Source of the DNA: an uncultured Lachnospiraceae bacterium
Lineage (GTDB): Bacteria > Bacillota_A > Clostridia > Lachnospirales > Lachnospiraceae
Reading direction: 5' to 3'
DNA: 5,000 bases
Assembly (NCBI GenBank): GCA_946630765.1
Contig: CAMOZF010000167.1
Span: forward strand, 1 to 5,000
The notes beneath the pieces are model-generated. The model searched no databases and was not told where the DNA came from. It was given only the letters and a program-made list of their open reading frames with translations. Positions 1-5,000 of this stretch are shown here, piece by piece (position 1 is the stretch's first letter; every line of letters begins with the position of its first letter). The translations under genes and the position numbers were made by a program.

Positions 1-253
1 CGAGGAGGACTATCTGCGGCTGAAGGACAGCTATATCCTGACGCCTGAGAAGATGCAGGCGGCGAGAGCCGATCTTTCCGTCATGCACCCGCTTCCCCGT
101 GTCAACGAGATCAGCGTCGCGATCGACGATGATCCCCGGGCCTGCTATTTCAAACAGGTTCTGAACGGCAAATACATGCGCATGGCGCTGATCATGAAGC
201 TTCTTCACGAAGCTGGAAGTCTGAAGGCGCTTCCGGAAAGGAGCAGAAGATGA
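1..253 (+). CDS. pyrB: Aspartate carbamoyltransferase catalytic chain, C-terminal part (5' end outside window)
   Basis: This is the C-terminal 83 codons of the catalytic subunit of aspartate transcarbamoylase, read in frame from base 2 to the TGA at 251-253. The enzyme makes N-carbamoyl-aspartate from carbamoyl phosphate and aspartate, the first committed step of pyrimidine synthesis, in the cytosol. The signature HPLPR, whose Pro-Leu lies in the carbamoyl-phosphate site of the E. coli enzyme, is at 86-100. It is followed by VNEIS and an acidic [11 protein letters not shown] stretch, matching the order HPLPRVDEI...WYFQQ in E. coli PyrB. The first active-site segments are beyond the left edge. 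The stop overlaps the pyrI start in ATGA, so the two chains are probably translationally coupled. The following pyrI confirms ATCase rather than ornithine carbamoyltransferase. Confidence 0.95.
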   Translation, partial: EEDYLRLKDSYILTPEKMQAARADLSVMHPLPRVNEISVAIDDDPRACYFKQVLNGKYMRMALIMKLLHEAGSLKALPERSRR

Positions 254-669
254 ATGTCGACTCGATTCAGAACGGTATTGTCATCGACCATCTGAAGGCC
301 GGTTACGGAATGAAGCTTTATGAGCTTCTCGGACTTTCGGACCCCCGCTTTTCGGTTGCGATCATGCAGAATGTGACCAGCAAGAAGCTCGGAAGAAAGG
401 ACATTATCAAGATCGACGGGATCCAGGACGTGGACCTGAAGGTCATCGGCTATGTGGATCCGGACGCGACAGTCAATGTCATCCGGGACGGAAAGCTGAT
501 TGAGAAGAAGAGCATCGAGGCCCCGGAACGCCTTGTGAATGTCATACGCTGCAAGAATCCGCGCTGCATTACGACCAGTGAGCAGGAGCTTCCGCATGTA
601 TTTATCCTGACGGACAGAAAGGCGAAAATCTACCGCTGTCTCTACTGCGAGACCCGTTCGGAGCGCTGA
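250..669 (+). CDS. pyrI: Aspartate carbamoyltransferase regulatory chain
   Basis: This encodes a 139-residue PyrI, slightly shorter than the 153-residue E. coli chain. PyrI binds nucleotide effectors and bridges PyrB trimers into the allosteric holoenzyme. The N-terminal allosteric domain shows the family pattern [11 protein letters not shown] (residues 8-18), with Asp13-His14 at the place of the E. coli nucleotide-contacting pair, and GRKDIIKID (48-56). The C-terminal zinc domain has all four cysteine ligands: C101-x4-C106 and C130-x2-C133. The start is the ATG of the ATGA overlap with pyrB, with a GGAAAGGAG-like purine run about 9 bases upstream inside pyrB. No convincing terminator follows the TGA before the next promoter, so some readthrough is possible. 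Whether this enzyme responds to CTP, ATP or UTP cannot be read from sequence. Confidence 0.96.
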   Translation: MNVDSIQNGIVIDHLKAGYGMKLYELLGLSDPRFSVAIMQNVTSKKLGRKDIIKIDGIQDVDLKVIGYVDPDATVNVIRDGKLIEKKSIEAPERLVNVIRCKNPRCITTSEQELPHVFILTDRKAKIYRCLYCETRSER

Positions 670-694
670 TTTTCGGAAAAAGAAGAACTGATGC

Positions 695-723
695 TTTTCA
701 AATGACCATTTCTTTGATATGAT
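695..723 (+). promoter_or_regulatory. Extended -10 sigma-A promoter of the flavoprotein-rex-phosphate transporter unit
   Basis: TATGAT (718-723) is one base off the -10 consensus. It is preceded by TG at 715-716, which gives a full TGN extended -10. TTTTCA (695-700) matches 4 of 6 bases of TTGACA at an ideal 17-base spacing. Transcription would start near 729-732, about 25 bases before the ATG at 756. The site lies in the 86-base gap after pyrI. This is inference from consensus only. Confidence 0.7.
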
Positions 724-729
724 ATAGTG

Positions 730-739
730 TGATTAATCA
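730..739. promoter_or_regulatory. 10-bp perfect palindrome at the predicted transcription start, possible operator
   Basis: TGATTAATCA is its own reverse complement and sits between the -10 box and the Shine-Dalgarno sequence, where a repressor could block initiation. It does not fit the known Rex operator form (TTGTGA or TTGTTAA half-sites around an AT-rich centre), so no regulator is assigned. A palindrome this short in AT-rich DNA may be chance. Confidence 0.25.
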
Positions 740-744
740 GGAGG
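739..744 (+). promoter_or_regulatory. Ribosome binding site that decides the flavoprotein start
   Basis: AGGAGG lies 11 bases before ATG 756. It falls inside the nine extra codons that would follow a GTG start at 729, so the GTG start is unlikely. The protein from ATG 756 begins MYDAAIIGTGPAG, which is the expected distance from the FAD motif. Confidence 0.8.
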
Positions 745-755
745 AAACATCAGTC

Positions 756-1607
756 ATGTATGATGCAGCGATTATCGGCACAGGACCCGCAGGCATTTCC
801 GCAGCCCTGAATCTGAAGATTCACAACAAGAATTTTATCTGGTTCGGCAGCAAAAAGCTCAGCGAGAAGGTCCAGAAGGCCGAACAGATCATGAACTACC
901 CCGGGTTCTACGCAGCGACCGGCGAAACGCTGCAGGCCGCTTTCCGGGACCAGGTGGAAAAGATGGACATTGAGATCACCGAATCCATGATCAACGAAAT
1001 CATCAAGTTCGGCGATCACTACGCACTGATGGCCGGTGCGGATTATTACGAGGCGAAGACCGTGATTCTCACGACCGGCGTCTCCGTAAAGGCCACCCTC
1101 AAAAACGAAGCCGAATATCTCGGCCGCGGCGTGAGCTACTGCGCGACCTGCGACGGCTCCCTGTACCGCGGAAAAAAAATCGCGGTTCTCTGCAACAATC
1201 CGCGCTTCGAGCACGAAGTGCGCTACCTTGCGGAGATCGCCGCGGATGTGCAGTACTTTCCGCAGTATAAGGATCCAGGTGAATTCCCTGAGAATGTCCG
1301 CATCCGCCGTGAACGTATCCTTGGCATCGAAGGCGCGATGAAGGTGAACGCGCTGGAGCTGCCTTCTGAAAAGCTTGAAATTGACGGTATCTTTATCCTT
1401 CGCGACAGCATCAGTCTCGATTCCCTTCTGAAGGGACTGGCTTCTGAGGATAACCATATTCTTGTCAACCGCCGGATGGAAACCAACCTGCCCGGCGTAT
1501 ATGCAGCCGGAGACTGCACCGGACGCCCCTACCAGTATACAAAGGCAGTCGGAGAGGGCAACGTGGCCGCACACAGCGCGATCGAATACCTCGACGACCA
1601 CAAATAA
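756..1607 (+). CDS. Thioredoxin-reductase-like flavoprotein lacking the NADPH site (FFTR-like)
   Basis: This is a 283-residue flavoprotein of the thioredoxin reductase fold, shorter than ordinary NADPH enzymes of about 305-320 residues. The FAD dinucleotide motif GTGPAG is at 8-13, the NYPGF segment at 47-51, the redox-active C129-A-T-C132 followed by DG, and the second FAD motif AAGDC at 250-254. Two hallmarks of NADPH binding are missing. After the CATC helix, the glycine-rich GGGxSAxE is replaced by LCNNPRFE (145-152). The HRRxxxR phosphate-binding segment is replaced by YFPQYKDPG (167-175). The region where standard enzymes read FVAIGHxPN is GIFILRDSIS (211-220). This matches the ferredoxin-linked flavin thioredoxin reductases (FFTR) described in clostridia, so it likely reduces thioredoxin with electrons from ferredoxin. 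The donor is inferred. It is the first gene of an apparent operon with rex 16 bases downstream. A generic NAD(P)/FAD oxidoreductase label would be misleading. Confidence 0.88.
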   Translation: MYDAAIIGTGPAGISAALNLKIHNKNFIWFGSKKLSEKVQKAEQIMNYPGFYAATGETLQAAFRDQVEKMDIEITESMINEIIKFGDHYALMAGADYYEAKTVILTTGVSVKATLKNEAEYLGRGVSYCATCDGSLYRGKKIAVLCNNPRFEHEVRYLAEIAADVQYFPQYKDPGEFPENVRIRRERILGIEGAMKVNALELPSEKLEIDGIFILRDSISLDSLLKGLASEDNHILVNRRMETNLPGVYAAGDCTGRPYQYTKAVGEGNVAAHSAIEYLDDHK

Positions 1608-1609
1608 GC

Positions 1610-1614
1610 AGGAG
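1610..1614 (+). promoter_or_regulatory. Ribosome binding site that decides the TTG start of rex
   Basis: AGGAG lies nine bases before the TTG at 1624-1626. No in-frame ATG or GTG lies near it. An upstream in-frame ATG at 1462 would add 54 residues read from inside the flavoprotein gene, rich in Thr, Ser and Pro and unlike any Rex N-terminus. Confidence 0.8.
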
Positions 1615-1623
1615 AAACCGGAT

Positions 1624-2253
1624 TTGAACGAATTAAATATATCCAAAGCGATCATTCGCAGACTTCCCCGTTATTACCGGTATCTGGAAGAGCTGAAGAG
1701 TGAAGGCGTCGAAAGGATTTCCTCAGGAGAACTCTCTGAGAGGATGCACGTGACGGCTTCACAGATCCGCCAGGATCTGAATCATTTCGGCGGCTTCGGC
1801 CAGCAGGGCTACGGATACCGTGTGGGTTATCTTTATCAGGAGATCGGCAAGATCCTGGGACTGGACCGTGTGAACCGTCTGATCCTGATCGGCGCCGGAA
1901 GCCTTGGCTCTGCAATTGCCAATTACACCAATTACCGGAACCGCGGCTTCTGTATTGAAGCCCTTTTCGAGAAAGATCCCGAGAAAATCGGGACACGCAT
2001 TCACGATATTCAGGTATACAACATCGACGAACTGGAGGAATACCTTTCGAAGCACCCGGTGGACATCGCAGTCATCGCCATCCCGAAGCAGGAGGCGGTC
2101 AAGGTTGCGAAGAGACTGTCCGATTCGGGAATCCGCGCGATCTGGAATTTCGCGCACACCGATCTGCCCGTGCCGGACTACGTCACTGTTGAAAATGTTC
2201 ATCTTTCGGAAAGCCTGATGAGCCTTTCCTACAAACTGAAAAGCAGCAAATAA
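1624..2253 (+). CDS. rex: Redox-sensing transcriptional repressor Rex
   Basis: Rex is a cytosolic dimer that binds DNA when NAD+ is high and releases it when NADH rises, derepressing fermentation and anaerobic respiration genes. From the TTG start it is 209 residues, the usual family length. The N-terminal winged helix (about 1-75) carries ISKAIIRRLPRYYRYL (6-21) and the recognition region TASQIRQDLNHFGGFGQQGYGY (44-65), both highly typical. The Rossmann domain starts with LILIGAGSLGSAIANY (86-101), where GAGSLG is the dinucleotide motif. The domain-swap C-terminal helix ends ENVHLSESLMSLSYKL (190-205). It sits between the NADPH-independent flavoprotein and a phosphate transporter, with gaps of 16 and 24 bases, so all three probably share one transcript. 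No clear Rex operator was seen upstream of the unit, so autoregulation is not supported here. Confidence 0.96.
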   Translation: MNELNISKAIIRRLPRYYRYLEELKSEGVERISSGELSERMHVTASQIRQDLNHFGGFGQQGYGYRVGYLYQEIGKILGLDRVNRLILIGAGSLGSAIANYTNYRNRGFCIEALFEKDPEKIGTRIHDIQVYNIDELEEYLSKHPVDIAVIAIPKQEAVKVAKRLSDSGIRAIWNFAHTDLPVPDYVTVENVHLSESLMSLSYKLKSSK

Positions 2254-2259
2254 ACATTG

Positions 2260-2266
2260 AAGGAGG
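2260..2266 (+). promoter_or_regulatory. Ribosome binding site that decides the phosphate transporter start
   Basis: AAGGAGG is followed 11 bases later by ATG 2278. An in-frame TTG at 2257 directly abuts this site, so it cannot be served by it and would add only seven hydrophilic residues. ATG 2278 gives the expected hydrophobic N-terminus MFLIIVGLIGGLGLF. Confidence 0.85.
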
Positions 2267-2277
2267 GATTCGTTCCC

Positions 2278-3960
2278 ATGTTTCTGATCATTGTCGGTCT
2301 CATCGGAGGACTCGGGCTGTTTATCTACGGCATGAATCTGATGAGCCGCGGAATTGAACGTGTCGCCGGCAACAAGCTCCGCGACATTCTGAAGAAGTTC
2401 ACGAGGAATAAATTTCTCGGGCTGATCGTCGGCACCTTTTTCACGGCGCTGATCCAGAGCTCGAGTGCCGCGACTGTCATGGTTGTCAGCTTCGTCAACT
2501 CGGGGCTGATGACCCTTGTGGAGGCCTCCGGCGTCATTCTCGGCGCGAACATCGGTACCACCGTTACCGCAATGCTCGTCGCCTTCCGGCTCGGGGCCAT
2601 TGCACCGATCTTTGTCTTCCTGGGCGCGATCATGTCGAACTACATCAAGCGCCCGATCGTCAGAAAGAGCGGAGACATTGTGCTCGGCTTCGGCATCCTG
2701 TTCCTCGGCATCAGCTCGATGTCCGATGCGATGTCAGCGCTGAAGGAGGTTCCTGCGGTAGCCGGCGTGCTGAAAGGATTTACGAATCCGATCCTCGGAC
2801 TGCTTCTCGGACTTGCGATCACCTCGATCGTGCAGAGCTCTTCCGTGACTGTTTCCATCCTGGTTGTCATGGCTTCCCAGGGACTCGTGGATCTGCACAT
2901 CTGCCTCTACGTGATCCTCGGCTGTAATATCGGCGCCTGCACCTCGGCGATGATTTCCGGCCTGAACGGCTCCAAAAACGCAAAGAGAGCGGCGCTGATT
3001 CATCTGCTGTTCAACATCTTCGGATCCATCCTTCTGTTCATCCTGATCAGCCTGTTCGGGAATACGATCGAAAGCATTATCATGTCGCTGAGCGGCGGCA
3101 ATTCCGATGCCGGATCGCTCGGACGGAACATTGCCTGGGCGCATTTCCTGTTCAAGGTCTTCATGGTCATCGTTTTCTATCCGTTTATGAACCTGATCAT
3201 CAAGCTGACCTATGTGCTGGTGCCGGGCGACGACGAGGAGGACAGCGAGGGCCAGCTCGTGACAAGATTTATCAGCAACGCCTTCCCGAATCCCGCGATT
3301 GCCGTGTATCTGGCGGTTCAGGAGATTTACCGGATGGCGCATATGGCTCAGGATAATCTGAACCTCGCGATGAACTGTCTCTACAGCGTCGACGCCGAAA
3401 AGGTGCGCGCGGTGGAGGATACCGAGCTGTATATCGATTTCCTGAATGTCAAGATCAGCGATTACCTCGTCAAGATCAACCAGAACACGCTGCCGCTCGC
3501 GGACGCCGGACGGATCTCCGGCTATTTCCACGTGATCAGCGATATCGAACGCATCGGCGACTACGCCGACAATATCCGTGAATCGGTCATCCAGATGGCC
3601 GAAAACAACATCAGCTTCTCGGACGAAAGCATCGCGGAGCTGAAGGCCATGATGGAAAAAGTCAACCTGATGTTCAACGAAGCGATCGAAATGTTCGGCG
3701 AGAAGGAAAATGAAGTCCATATGACCGAGATCCAGCGTCTCGAGGACGAGATCGACGAGATGGAGCAGAAGCTTCTGCAGAACCATATTGAGAGAATGAA
3801 CAAGGGCGTCTGCACCGCGGAAGCCGGCCTGTATTTCTCCGATGTGGTTTCGGCCCTGGAGCGGGTCGCCGACCACGCAATCAACGTCGGCTTCGCCGTT
3901 TCCGAATCCGCAAACAGCGAAAAGCTCGCAAGAATTACCGGAAAGGTGGTTCTGCGCTAA
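2278..3960 (+). CDS. Na+/phosphate cotransporter family protein with C-terminal PhoU-like domain
   Basis: This 560-residue membrane protein belongs to the Na/Pi cotransporter (NptA/YjbB, SLC34-like) family, which moves inorganic phosphate with sodium; bacterial YjbB has been linked to export. The membrane half (about 1-316) holds the inverted duplication diagnostic of the family: QSSSAATVMVV (60-70) and QSSSVTVSILV (186-196), each followed by a GxNIG segment (GANIGTT 89-95, GCNIGAC 215-221). An acidic linker GDDEEDSEG (317-325) leads to a cytosolic helical PhoU-like region (about 340-545). That region has two metal-binding-type repeats, ERIGDYADNI (424-433) and ERVADHAINV (528-537), and a charged coiled-coil stretch near 474-505. 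The fold and length are complete. It follows rex by 24 bases with no promoter visible between. Transport direction and sodium dependence are not shown by sequence. Confidence 0.92.
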   Translation: MFLIIVGLIGGLGLFIYGMNLMSRGIERVAGNKLRDILKKFTRNKFLGLIVGTFFTALIQSSSAATVMVVSFVNSGLMTLVEASGVILGANIGTTVTAMLVAFRLGAIAPIFVFLGAIMSNYIKRPIVRKSGDIVLGFGILFLGISSMSDAMSALKEVPAVAGVLKGFTNPILGLLLGLAITSIVQSSSVTVSILVVMASQGLVDLHICLYVILGCNIGACTSAMISGLNGSKNAKRAALIHLLFNIFGSILLFILISLFGNTIESIIMSLSGGNSDAGSLGRNIAWAHFLFKVFMVIVFYPFMNLIIKLTYVLVPGDDEEDSEGQLVTRFISNAFPNPAIAVYLAVQEIYRMAHMAQDNLNLAMNCLYSVDAEKVRAVEDTELYIDFLNVKISDYLVKINQNTLPLADAGRISGYFHVISDIERIGDYADNIRESVIQMAENNISFSDESIAELKAMMEKVNLMFNEAIEMFGEKENEVHMTEIQRLEDEIDEMEQKLLQNHIERMNKGVCTAEAGLYFSDVVSALERVADHAINVGFAVSESANSEKLARITGKVVLR

Positions 3961-3965
3961 AAACG

Positions 3966-4121
3966 TGTCATGTCGAGCGGAGGCCGCAAGGCCGGAGTCG
4001 ATATAGGCGCACAGAAATCTATGATTTCATCTTGCGCCATACCGAGCGAAGCGGGTGGGGACATTCCATACGGCAGTGACAGCCTATCGTCCATTCGAAA
4101 TACTTCGCATTTCTCATGTCC
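3966..4121. other. Structured intergenic region with nested inverted repeats, function unknown
   Basis: This non-coding stretch downstream of the transporter is dense in complementary arms. GGCC-GCAA-GGCC (3982-3993) forms a GNRA-capped hairpin flanked by TCGA at 3973-3976 and 3998-4001. GGCGCA (4006-4011) pairs with TGCGCC (4033-4038) around an inner GAAATC-TAT-GATTTC (4014-4028). GGACAT (4059-4064) pairs with ATGTCC (4116-4121), enclosing GGC/GCC (4072-4084) and GAAAT/ATTTC (4097-4113). ATGTC at 3970-3974 can also pair with GACAT at 4060-4064. The related words GAGCGGAGGC (3975-3984, offset by one) and GAGCGAAGCG (4044-4053) recur inside it. It may be a 3'-UTR structure, a small RNA, or a dispersed palindromic repeat. 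No protein gene is supported on either strand. Confidence 0.45.
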
Positions 4122-4156
4122 AGGATGTTCATCCTGCGGAGCAGAATGAACATCCT
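4122..4156. repeat. Near-perfect 35-base hairpin
   Basis: The arms AGGATGTTCAT (4122-4132) and ATGAACATCCT (4146-4156) are an exact 11-base inverted repeat. After one C-A mismatch (4133/4145), CTGC-GGA-GCAG continues the stem by four pairs to a three-base loop. No T-run follows on either strand, so it is not a terminator by itself. It starts one base after the ATGTC pairing word of the structured region and ends one base before the terminator stem. It could stabilise the 3' end of the operon mRNA or be part of a repeat. Confidence 0.8.
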
Positions 4157-4157
4157 C

Positions 4158-4218
4158 AAAAAGGAAAGCCACTCAAATACGTGCACAAGTGCCCGATTTG
4201 AGCAGCCTTCCTTTTTTT
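4158..4218 (+). terminator. Compound intrinsic terminator of the flavoprotein-rex-transporter unit
   Basis: AAAAAGGAA (4158-4166) pairs with TTCCTTTTT (4208-4216), and inside it CTCAAAT (4172-4178) pairs with ATTTGAG (4196-4202). A five-by-five internal loop separates the two, in which a GC/GC pair is possible. The 3' arm runs into T7 (4212-4218). On the opposite strand the same stem ends in a run of five T, so weak bidirectional action is possible. It lies about 200 bases after the transporter stop and directly before the hrcA promoter. Confidence 0.75.
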
Positions 4219-4253
4219 ATGCTTTCCCCTCCGATTCACGATTTTTTCACAGA

Positions 4254-4280
4254 TTAGCACTTGACAAGACCGAGTGCAAG
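4254..4280. promoter_or_regulatory. CIRCE-type HrcA operator 1 (good left arm)
   Basis: TTAGCACTT-N9-GAGTGCAAG compares with the CIRCE consensus TTAGCACTC-N9-GAGTGCTAA: the left arm matches 8 of 9 bases and the right arm 7 of 9, with exact N9 spacing. It overlaps the -35 box (4261-4266). The left-arm change C to T supplies the second T of TTGACA. HrcA bound here would block RNA polymerase. Confidence 0.8.
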
Positions 4281-4289
4281 TATTATCAT
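4261..4289 (+). promoter_or_regulatory. Sigma-A promoter of hrcA
   Basis: A perfect TTGACA (4261-4266) and TATCAT (4284-4289, 5 of 6) are separated by 17 bases. Transcription should start near 4296-4300, giving a leader of about 60 bases that includes the second CIRCE. Housekeeping promoter plus CIRCE is the standard class I heat-shock arrangement of Bacillota. Confidence 0.88.
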
Positions 4290-4300
4290 ATACGCAGATG

Positions 4301-4327
4301 TTAGCAAACAGAAAGAGCGAGTGCTAA
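4301..4327. promoter_or_regulatory. CIRCE-type HrcA operator 2 (perfect right arm)
   Basis: TTAGCAAAC-N9-GAGTGCTAA has a right arm identical to the CIRCE consensus and a left arm matching 7 of 9 bases, with exact N9 spacing. It lies just after the predicted transcription start, so it can act as a DNA operator and as a stem in the 5' leader. Its centre is 47 bases from that of operator 1. Confidence 0.9.
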
Positions 4328-4342
4328 CACCGTTTTGAGAGA

Positions 4343-4348
4343 AAGGAG
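4343..4348 (+). promoter_or_regulatory. Ribosome binding site of hrcA
   Basis: AAGGAG lies nine bases before ATG 4358, which fixes the start of hrcA. It follows the right arm of CIRCE 2 by 15 bases, so a leader hairpin there would not cover it directly. Confidence 0.85.
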
Positions 4349-4357
4349 TGAACCTTC

Positions 4358-5000
4358 ATGGAACTGGATGAGCGGAAGATGAAGATCCTGCGGTGTATCA
4401 TCCGTACATACCTCGAAACCGGGGAGCCGGTCGGTTCACGGACGATCTCGAAGGACGCGGAGCTGAATGTGAGTTCCGCAACGATCCGAAACGAGATGGC
4501 GGATCTTGAGGAAATGGGCCTGATCATTCAGCCGCATACCTCTGCCGGACGGATTCCGACAGACGCCGGCTATCGGCTGTATGTGGATGAACTGATGGAC
4601 GAGAAGGAACGGGCGGTCATGGATGTCCGCGATGTCCTCGGACAGCGGATGGACCGCATCGAGCATACGCTTCAGTCGATGGCGAAGTTTCTTGCGAAGA
4701 ACACCAATTACGCCACGATGATTTCCGGTCCGCGCTTCAACGACAACGAGCTCCGTCTGATCCAGCTGTCACGGCTTGACGCGAGGCACATTGTCGCGGT
4801 GATAGTCCTTCAGGGCAATGTGGTGAAGAACCGCGTAATCGAGATCGAAAGCCCGATTTCCGACAACGAGATTCTGAAGCTGAATGTGCTTCTGAACTCC
4901 GCGCTTCAGGGCAAGACGCTCGACAACATCACGCTGATGCTGATCCGGCAGCTCAAGGAGCAGGCAGGCGATTACAGTGCGGTCGTCGGTTCGGTGCTCG
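4358..5000 (+). CDS. hrcA: Heat-inducible transcription repressor HrcA (3' end outside window)
   Basis: The open frame runs from ATG 4358 off the right edge with 214 codons visible; the family is usually about 340-350 residues. HrcA binds CIRCE operators and represses the dnaK and groE chaperone operons; its folding depends on GroEL, which couples repression to chaperone supply. The N-terminal winged helix (about 1-75) shows GEPVGSRTIS (22-31), the recognition helix SSATIRNEMADLEEMGLI (39-56), and the wing HTSAGRIPTDAGYRLYVD (60-77), all signature HrcA sequence. The GAF-like and dimerisation part begins with the stretch MAKFLAKNTNYATMISGPRF (about 107-126). Two CIRCE elements at its own promoter indicate autoregulation. 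In this phylum grpE, dnaK and dnaJ commonly follow. Confidence 0.97.
   Translation, partial: MELDERKMKILRCIIRTYLETGEPVGSRTISKDAELNVSSATIRNEMADLEEMGLIIQPHTSAGRIPTDAGYRLYVDELMDEKERAVMDVRDVLGQRMDRIEHTLQSMAKFLAKNTNYATMISGPRFNDNELRLIQLSRLDARHIVAVIVLQGNVVKNRVIEIESPISDNEILKLNVLLNSALQGKTLDNITLMLIRQLKEQAGDYSAVVGSVL

Noticed and set aside
670..694. Possible terminator after pyrI (TTTTCGGAAAA)
   Set aside because: Only a four-pair A-T stem with a three-base loop and no T-run; too weak to call.
1462..1623. A 54-residue N-terminal extension of Rex from ATG 1462
   Set aside because: It overlaps the flavoprotein gene in another frame, and AGGAG plus TTG at 1624 gives a Rex of normal length and N-terminus.
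750..1655. A 301-codon minus-strand open frame opposite the flavoprotein
   Set aside because: The plus strand carries unmistakable FAD and CATC motifs; the antisense product shows none and has no supporting start signals.
2734..3876. A 380-codon minus-strand open frame opposite the phosphate transporter
   Set aside because: It is antisense to a clear, complete membrane protein; the long frame follows from its codon bias and the translation shows no recognisable domain.
3961..4157. CRISPR array
   Set aside because: The repeats are inverted and differ in sequence and spacing; no regularly spaced direct repeats.
3957..4172. A 71-codon open frame on the minus strand in the intergenic region
   Set aside because: It starts from GTG inside the terminator, has no ribosome binding site, and its codons are a by-product of the inverted repeats.
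4116..4304. A 62-codon plus-strand open frame
   Set aside because: It reads through the 35-base hairpin, the terminator and the hrcA promoter and first CIRCE; no ribosome binding site or familiar protein pattern.

Overview
The window comes from a Bacillota (Firmicutes) genome, probably a strictly anaerobic clostridial or erysipelotrichial gut-type lineage. The grounds are a Rex repressor, an hrcA gene with CIRCE operators, strong AGGAGG-type ribosome binding sites, a TTG start, and a thioredoxin-reductase-like flavoprotein of the pyridine-nucleotide-independent kind known from clostridia. Base composition looks moderately GC-rich by eye. The exact taxon cannot be fixed from this sequence. All genes lie on the + strand.

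Layout. (1) Positions 1-669 hold the end of a pyrimidine operon: the C-terminus of aspartate carbamoyltransferase (pyrB), coupled by an ATGA overlap to its zinc-binding regulatory chain (pyrI). (2) An extended -10 promoter at 695-723 starts a tight three-gene unit at 756-3960: a 283-residue thioredoxin-reductase-like flavoprotein, the NADH/NAD+-sensing repressor rex, and a Na+/phosphate cotransporter with a C-terminal PhoU-like domain. The gaps are 16 and 24 bases, and each gene has its own ribosome binding site. (3) Positions 3961-4257 are non-coding but full of inverted repeats: several nested hairpins, a nearly perfect 35-base hairpin, and a compound intrinsic terminator ending in T7. (4) Positions 4254-4357 hold the heat-shock control region of hrcA, with a TTGACA-N17-TATCAT promoter and two CIRCE-type operators. 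The hrcA gene follows and runs off the right edge; grpE-dnaK-dnaJ would be expected beyond.

How the parts work together. The flavoprotein keeps the FAD motif and the CATC redox-active cysteines, but both NADPH-binding motifs of ordinary thioredoxin reductase are gone. It probably takes electrons from ferredoxin or another carrier instead. Its co-transcription with rex links thiol redox to NADH sensing. The most interesting points are this flavoprotein-rex unit, the structured intergenic region, and the two half-degenerate CIRCE elements around the hrcA promoter.
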